Source of the DNA: an uncultured Planctomycetales bacterium
GTDB lineage: Bacteria > Planctomycetota > Planctomycetia > Pirellulales > S012-138
Assembly (NCBI GenBank): GCA_937982665.1
Contig: CALJLD010000074.1
Location: forward strand, 1 to 10,409
Reading direction: 5' to 3'
Length of the DNA: 10,409 nt
Shown: positions 6,566 to 10,409 of the stretch, piece by piece
Numbering within the stretch: the stretch's first letter is position 1
Layout: each line of letters begins with the position of its first letter
Program-made: the position numbers and the translations under genes
The notes under the pieces: model-generated
What the model was told of the DNA's origin: nothing
What the model saw: the letters and a program-made list of their open reading frames with translations, nothing else
The model's database searches: none

Positions 6566-7396
6566 TCATTGGCTCTCGCTCTCTCCCCACGGATTCGCCC
6601 AGTCCCCCCAACGCTCCAGATAATGGCCATAGGCTGGCGTTGTCTCGGCGGCCGATTCAATCCAGGCTTTGCTCTTCGTGACGAGTTCGTGCTCGCGCTC
6701 GAGCTTGAGTTCGCCCAACAGCACGCGGCTCCGCAGGAAAACAAAGTACGTATCGAGCACATCGCAACAGCAGTAGCCGTTGATCTCGGCCAGCTGGCCG
6801 GCGTCGTACATGTCCTGCACCATTGCGCCTTGCACGTCCATCTTTCCCGGTTTGCCGAGCAAGTTGGCCGCAAGGTTAAGACCGCCGGAAAAACGCGTCG
6901 CGCCGAAATTCGTCAGCAACTCTTGCAGGTCAATGTGCGATTCGACGTTGAAGCGATTGCGGTGTTGCTGATAGGAGACCTCCTTAACGTTGAACCAGCC
7001 GGGAATGCTCAACCCAAAGCGGAACGCGGCCAACTCCAAGAGCGGAAGATCAAACGTCCGCCCGTTGAAGCTCACCAGCGCAGGCCGACCGTAGGCCTCC
7101 CAGCCTCGCCAGAAGTTCTCCGTGATCACGTGCGGACGGAACTCCGGTTCGTCCAGCACAACCAGGTCCAGCAACTCAAAATCGGCGGCCACCTTGGCGA
7201 TCGCAATCGAGATTGGCACCTGATAGGTGTACGGAATGAAGTCGTTACCGTATTCCTGCATCAACTCCGCGCGGTAGCGTGCAACGGCTTCGTCTGCTGG
7301 CAACTTCAAATCCGGATACTTTAGCCGCGAGACCAGGTTGCCATCGGCAACGCTCTCCGAGTCAAACACCAGGTATCGAGGTTTGTTCCTGGCCAA
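6566..7396 (-). CDS. Predicted 3'-5' exonuclease, PolB-like (DnaQ superfamily)
   Basis: The 276-residue product belongs to the DEDD exonucleases related to the proofreading domain of family-B polymerases (DNA_pol_B_exo2 type). Exo I is YLVFDSESV near the N-terminus (D12, E14), Exo II is SFNGRTFDLPLL (D116), and Exo III is GYCCCDVLDTY, giving the Y-x3-D pattern (Y208, D212). All four acidic residues needed for two-metal catalysis are therefore present. No polymerase domain follows, so it is a stand-alone nuclease, probably for DNA repair or RNA/DNA end trimming. The TTG start at 7396 is chosen because GGAGAAGGA (7401-7409) lies 4 nt upstream and Exo I then falls at the expected N-terminal position. 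In-frame ATG (7456) and TTG (7483) further upstream have no such site and would add a non-conserved tail. It heads a two-gene leftward unit and is divergent from blaI. Confidence 0.9.
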   Translation of the reverse strand: MARNKPRYLVFDSESVADGNLVSRLKYPDLKLPADEAVARYRAELMQEYGNDFIPYTYQVPISIAIAKVAADFELLDLVVLDEPEFRPHVITENFWRGWEAYGRPALVSFNGRTFDLPLLELAAFRFGLSIPGWFNVKEVSYQQHRNRFNVESHIDLQELLTNFGATRFSGGLNLAANLLGKPGKMDVQGAMVQDMYDAGQLAEINGYCCCDVLDTYFVFLRSRVLLGELKLEREHELVTKSKAWIESAAETTPAYGHYLERWGDWANPWGESESQ

Positions 7397-7563
7397 GCGA
7401 TCCTTCTCCGAATCGTGATTCCTGCTTGATGATCCGCGCCGTAATTCGCCGACCATCCGACCATCTGCAGGCGGCCGTTTCAAGTGTTGAGTGAAACGCC
7501 AAACATTTGAGAGACAAAATCACCGCAAATCCCAAGAAAATCCGCCGCCGGACGAAGCTTCTG

Positions 7564-7591
7564 TTGACATCTACTAACATCTTAGTACGAT
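7564..7591 (+). promoter_or_regulatory. Promoter of the blaI-M56 operon
   Basis: A perfect -35 TTGACA (7564-7569) is followed after 16 bp by TACGAT (7586-7591), a 4-of-6 match to the -10 consensus. Transcription would start near 7598, giving a leader of about 120 nt. An operator-like palindrome fills the spacer, as expected for a repressed promoter. Confidence 0.68.
7572..7587. promoter_or_regulatory. BlaI-type operator palindrome
   Basis: TACTAACATCTTAGTA is a perfect 6-bp inverted repeat (TACTAA/TTAGTA) around a 4-bp centre. It has the same 16-bp length and the same TACTA...TAGTA ends as the classical staphylococcal BlaI/MecI operator. An extra half-turn of symmetry (CATC on the left, GATG on the right) extends it with a one-base offset. 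It lies between the -35 and -10 of the promoter for blaI, so bound repressor would block RNA polymerase and give autoregulation. Confidence 0.8.
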
Positions 7592-7638
7592 GCCCTTCGT
7601 TGCCTGGCGAAGCCGGACCGGGCACAAGCGTCGCGCTT

Positions 7639-7665
7639 GATCGCAAGCCGTGGGGGATTGCGATC
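7639..7665 (+). promoter_or_regulatory. Leader hairpin upstream of blaI
   Basis: GATCGCAA (7639-7646) and TTGCGATC (7658-7665) form a perfect 8-bp stem with an 11-nt loop (GCCGTGGGGGA) in the untranslated leader. It ends 53 nt before the blaI start. Together with the absence of a Shine-Dalgarno it may influence translation or mRNA stability. No U-tract follows. Confidence 0.4.
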
Positions 7666-7718
7666 CGCGACGCACTTTCCCCACGTCAATCCGCACATTC
7701 GCAAAACGCAACAAACCC

Positions 7719-8120
7719 ATGGCCAGAACGCCAGAACAACCAACGCCAGCCGAGCTGGAGCTGCTCCAATGCTTGTGGGAGAACGGTCCCAGTACCGTTC
7801 GCGAAGCGATGGATAAGCTCAACAAATCGCAGAGGCGCAAGAGGGCGTACACCTCCGTGATGACGCTGCTGTCCATCATGGTTGACAAGGGCTTGCTGGA
7901 GCGAAAGAGCGAAGGCCGAGCGTACGTTTACTCGCCCAAAGTCGCCCGCGATACCACGCTGGGCCGCATGGTGGGCGAACTTTGCAAGCGCGCGTTTGGC
8001 GGCTCGTCCAATTCCCTGGTGGCGCATCTATTAAACCAGGAAGCGCCCAGCGCGGAAGAGCTCAGCGCTATCGAACAGGCGATCAAACAATACAAACAAC
8101 AGCAAGGAGATAACGCATGA
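7719..8120 (+). CDS. blaI: BlaI/MecI/CopY-family transcriptional repressor
   Basis: The 133-residue product has the family's normal size. A winged helix-turn-helix occupies residues 10-72 (PAELELLQCLWENGPSTVREAMD, then YTSVMTLLSIMVDKGLLERKSEGRAYVYSP), followed by a helical dimerisation tail (GRMVGELCKRAFGGSSNSLVAHLL). It should bind the palindrome in its own promoter as a dimer and be inactivated by proteolysis when the partner membrane peptidase is triggered; this is family knowledge, not shown here. The ATG at 7719 is chosen because MARTPEQPTPAELELL is a typical BlaI N-terminus. An upstream in-frame GTG (7650) would add a non-conserved tail and lies in a hairpin. No Shine-Dalgarno is present. 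The stop overlaps the next gene's start (ATGA), indicating translational coupling. Confidence 0.93.
   Translation: MARTPEQPTPAELELLQCLWENGPSTVREAMDKLNKSQRRKRAYTSVMTLLSIMVDKGLLERKSEGRAYVYSPKVARDTTLGRMVGELCKRAFGGSSNSLVAHLLNQEAPSAEELSAIEQAIKQYKQQQGDNA
8104..8120 (+). promoter_or_regulatory. Ribosome-binding site and ATGA overlap of the M56 gene
   Basis: AAGGAGA (8104-8110) lies 6 nt before the ATG at 8117, inside the end of blaI. The ATGA at 8117-8120 fuses the start of the peptidase gene with the blaI stop. The contrast with blaI, which has no such site, suggests that the two proteins are made at different rates from one mRNA. Confidence 0.85.
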
Positions 8121-10409
8121 GCTTTGACTCCGCGTGGATCAACTCGCTGTGGAACAGCTTGCGTGACGTCAACTGGACGACGGCCGATGTGACCACTGCC
8201 TTGGCTTGGTCTTTGTTGCACTTTCTCTGGCAGGGCGTGTTGATTGCGCTGCTGCTGGGGCTTGCCTTGCGAATCGCCCGCAAGGCATCGTCACAATACG
8301 GCCTGAGCCTGGCGGCGCTCACATTGATGGCTGCCGCGCCGTTGGTGACGTTCGCTTGCGTGTATGACGTGGGCCCTACCATGTCCGCGACGACAGCGTC
8401 CAGCATCTCCGAATTGACGCTTGCGGAAAGAACCGCGCTTTGGGCGGCCATTCAAGATGGCACGTTACTCTCAGCAGAAAGTTCGACGCAAACGGCGGCA
8501 GCCTCGCCATGGCCGCAATGGATTTTGTTGGGCTGGTTGGTTGGCGTGAGTTTGTTCGTCGCCCGACTGGTGATTGATGTCGGCCAGGTCTATTACCTGC
8601 GCAGCGGGCGGCTCGCCTTGCCGCAAGATGTGCTTAAGCGTCACCGAAGCCTGTTGCGCAAACTTGGCTTTGCGGATGGGCGACATCTGTACATTTCTTA
8701 CCGCGTGCGGGACGCCGTGGCGGTGGGTTTTTGGCGTCCGTGTGTATTGCTGCCGGCCAGCTGGCTCGCGCAACTCACTCCGGACATGTTAGAGGCGGTC
8801 ATCGCGCACGAACTCGCGCATATCCGCCGCTTTGACTTGTGGATCCGTTTGTTTCAACGCGTTGTGGAAGTGGGGCTGTTTTACCACCCGGCCGTGTGGC
8901 TGGTGTCGCGGCGAGTTCGCGAAGCCAGTGAGTTGTGTTGTGACGAGTGGGCGATTGCCCGCACGGGGCGTCGTGTAACTTACGTGGAAACTTTGCAGCA
9001 TCTTGCGGCGGCCCGCCTGGCGGAGAGCGAAACTCCACCAATGCGTCCCGCATTGATCGCGACAATGGGAGACCGACCGATGAAACTGTTCGATCGCATC
9101 AATTACCTGCTGGGAGCTGGCGGCAAGCAGCGCTCCAGCCTTTGGCGCAGCGCGGCCACCTTGTGTGTGTTGACGCTTGGAATGAGCATGGCCGCGGTAA
9201 GCTTTGCCGCCGCGGATGATCCGCAAGGACCGCCAGATCCGTCCAAGGCCAATTCGACGAAGATCGCCACCAGCGCTCAAGACAGCGCTCAAGACGAAGC
9301 CCGCCAGGCGGAAGAGAAGCTCCAGCGCGAGCTGGAAGCCGCCATGAAAGAACTGGAAAAAGAACTCGCCGGTGCGCAAGGCGAAATCGAAAAAGAACTG
9401 GCCGCAGCGCTCAAAGAACTAGAACAAGAGCTAGGCGGCGCGGACGGAGAACTGGCCAAGGAACTTGAAGCCGCCATGCAAGAGTTGGAAAAGGAACTCA
9501 GCGGCGCTCAAGGCGAATTGGAAAAAGAACTCGCCGAGGCGATGAAAGAGCTGGAGAAAGAACTGGCCGATAGCGATGGCGAATTGGCTCAAGAGCTTGA
9601 AGAAGCGATGCAGGAATTGGAGAAGGAACTCGCGGAAGCTGAAGGCGAGATCGAAAAAGAACTGGCCGAAGCCCTCGGTGAGTTGGAGAAGGAACTTGGC
9701 GAAGCCGAAGGCGAACTCGCCAAAGAGCTTGAAGAGGCGATGCAAGAGTTGGAAAAGGAACTAAGCGGCAGCCAGGGTGAGATTGAAAAAGAACTCGCTG
9801 AAGCCATGAAGGAACTGGAACAAGAGCTTGGCGAAATTGACGGCGAAGTCGCCAAGGAACTGGCCGAAGCCATGCAAGAGATGGAAAAGGACCTGGCCGA
9901 GGCGATGAAAGAACTCGAACAAGAACTCGAAAAGGAACTGCCTGAACTGCAAAAAGAACTGGAAGAGGCCGGCCTTGAGATCGAGAAGGAGCTTGGCGAG
10001 GCGCTCAAGGAACTGGAACAAGAACTAGGCGTGGAGCTGGAAGACGCCCTCAAGGAACTTGATATCGAGCTCGATGGACTGAGCGAAGAACTGCAGCAAG
10101 AAATCGAGAAAGAGATCAAAGGCAGCCTCAAGGGGGCGCTCGGCCAACTCAATGAATTGGGTTTGCCCGGCCTGCAAGGGCTCATCAGTCGCGAAATCGA
10201 AAAGGGACTGTCTGACGTCGAGGTCGAGATTGGTGGCTTGGACACAGATGTGACCGGCCAACTTCAGCACGTTATGAAGATCCTGGAACATGTCCAACAG
10301 GACGGCCAGGACGGCGTGCCCAACCGTGAACAGATCGAAAAGATCATCGAAGAAGCACGTCGCGCAGCCGAGCAAGCGCGCAAAAACGCTCCGAACGAAG
10401 AGCAAATCC
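8117..10409 (+). CDS. M56-family (BlaR1-like) membrane metallopeptidase with Glu/Leu/Lys repeat array, open at right edge
   Basis: An open frame of at least 764 residues runs off the window. The N-terminal half is an M56 peptidase. It has a first membrane helix with HFLWQG (35-40), a second near 61-83, a third near 131-156, the zinc motif HELAH (H231, E232, H235), the downstream ligand region EASELCCDEWA (E272), and a last membrane helix near 345-365 ending SFAAADD. M56 partners of BlaI sense an external signal and trigger repressor cleavage. No penicillin-binding domain is seen. Instead, residues after about 395 form a long, strongly acidic helical repeat, then a less repetitive tail from about 660 (LGLPGLQGLISREIEKGL and on). 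If the last helix exits the membrane as in BlaR1, the repeat lies outside the cytoplasm. The gene is translationally coupled to blaI. The input signal is unknown. Confidence 0.9.
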   Translation, partial: MSFDSAWINSLWNSLRDVNWTTADVTTALAWSLLHFLWQGVLIALLLGLALRIARKASSQYGLSLAALTLMAAAPLVTFACVYDVGPTMSATTASSISELTLAERTALWAAIQDGTLLSAESSTQTAAASPWPQWILLGWLVGVSLFVARLVIDVGQVYYLRSGRLALPQDVLKRHRSLLRKLGFADGRHLYISYRVRDAVAVGFWRPCVLLPASWLAQLTPDMLEAVIAHELAHIRRFDLWIRLFQRVVEVGLFYHPAVWLVSRRVREASELCCDEWAIARTGRRVTYVETLQHLAAARLAESETPPMRPALIATMGDRPMKLFDRINYLLGAGGKQRSSLWRSAATLCVLTLGMSMAAVSFAAADDPQGPPDPSKANSTKIATSAQDSAQDEARQAEEKLQRELEAAMKELEKELAGAQGEIEKELAAALKELEQELGGADGELAKELEAAMQELEKELSGAQGELEKELAEAMKELEKELADSDGELAQELEEAMQELEKELAEAEGEIEKELAEALGELEKELGEAEGELAKELEEAMQELEKELSGSQGEIEKELAEAMKELEQELGEIDGEVAKELAEAMQEMEKDLAEAMKELEQELEKELPELQKELEEAGLEIEKELGEALKELEQELGVELEDALKELDIELDGLSEELQQEIEKEIKGSLKGALGQLNELGLPGLQGLISREIEKGLSDVEVEIGGLDTDVTGQLQHVMKILEHVQQDGQDGVPNREQIEKIIEEARRAAEQARKNAPNEEQI
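9341..9868 (+). repeat. Eight tandem 66-bp coding repeats (22-residue units)
   Basis: Eight consecutive 22-residue units start at 9341, 9407, 9473, 9539, 9605, 9671, 9737 and 9803. A typical unit reads AMQELEKEL, two or three variable residues, then GE(I/L)EKELAE. Odd units carry GE(I/L)EKELA and even units GE(L/V)AKELE or similar, so the true period is 44 residues (132 bp). Each 22-mer is itself two 11-mers of the form AxxELEKELAE. Positions 9476-9498 and 9740-9762 are identical over 23 nt and lie exactly 264 bp apart, which supports growth by block duplication. Hydrophobic residues at 2, 5, 9, 16 and 20 define one helical stripe. A unit has about nine Glu to two Lys. Confidence 0.92.
9869..10090 (+). 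repeat. Degenerate 11-residue continuation of the Glu/Leu/Lys array
   Basis: After the eight regular 22-mers the array continues as shorter 11-residue (33-bp) units, such as AMQEMEKDLAE (9869-9901) and AMKELEQELEK (9902-9934), then ELPELQKELEE, AGLEIEKELGE and ALKELEQELGV. They become progressively less regular until about 10090. A proline at 9939-9941 breaks the helix once. This tail shows the basic unit is 11 residues, a hendecad suited to long straight or right-handed coiled coils. Confidence 0.75.

Noticed and set aside
6515..7324. 269-codon plus-strand frame
   Set aside because: It is antisense to the exonuclease, which has all three Exo motifs; the plus frame has no recognisable feature.
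7397..7483. N-terminal extension of the exonuclease from TTG 7483 or ATG 7456
   Set aside because: The added residues are non-conserved in appearance, and the GGAGAAGGA site points to TTG 7396.
9341..10090. CRISPR array or satellite DNA
   Set aside because: The 66-bp units are contiguous without spacers, diverge at synonymous sites and keep one reading frame, so they are coding repeats.
9431..10405. Several long minus-strand frames rich in Phe/Leu or Ser opposite the repeat array
   Set aside because: They are complements of the GAA/CTC-rich repeat, which rarely makes stops on the other strand. The plus frame continues the M56 protein without interruption.

Overview
The window looks like chromosomal DNA of a Planctomycetota bacterium, probably from the Pirellula/Rhodopirellula side. 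This is inference, not proof. It rests on the mix of genes (a dnaG-rpoD pair without rpsU, a CT398-like zinc-ribbon protein, a PolB-like 3'-5' exonuclease, and a BlaI/M56 peptidase pair), the frequent TTG and GTG starts, moderately high GC, and a left-edge protein that resembles planctomycete conserved hypotheticals.

Layout. (1) 1-562, minus: 5' part of an unrecognised protein that runs off the left edge. (2) 563-1115: a 553-bp divergent intergenic region. It holds a small inverted repeat, a near-perfect 28-bp inverted repeat built from two dRS3-like ATTCCC-N8-GGGAAT units, a very good sigma-70 promoter (TTGACC-17-TATAAT) and a structured leader. (3) 1116-4876, plus: dnaG (primase) and rpoD (primary sigma factor), closed by a strong intrinsic terminator with a GCAA tetraloop. 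(4) 4973-5698, plus: coiled-coil protein with a C-terminal C4 zinc ribbon. (5) 7396-5888, minus: PolB-like exonuclease followed by a two-TM protein of unknown function. (6) 7564-10409, plus: promoter with an embedded BlaI-type operator, blaI repressor, then a translationally coupled M56 (BlaR1-like) membrane metallopeptidase. The last gene is still open at the right edge and carries a long Glu/Leu/Lys-rich 22-residue repeat.

How they work together. dnaG and rpoD form the core of the classical macromolecular-synthesis operon, coupling replication priming to transcription initiation. The blaI-M56 pair is a candidate sensor/repressor switch: the membrane peptidase would sense a signal and cause cleavage of the repressor, freeing the operator between its own -35 and -10. 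The peptidase has no recognisable penicillin-binding domain in the window. In its place, after the last membrane segment, is an acidic helical repeat array (eight 22-mers in a 44-residue super-period, then 11-mers). This is the most unusual object here, suggesting a non-beta-lactam input such as envelope or mechanical state, or a scaffold. Two genes (left-edge minus and right-edge plus) have no stop in the window and would be missed by any ORF search requiring both ends.
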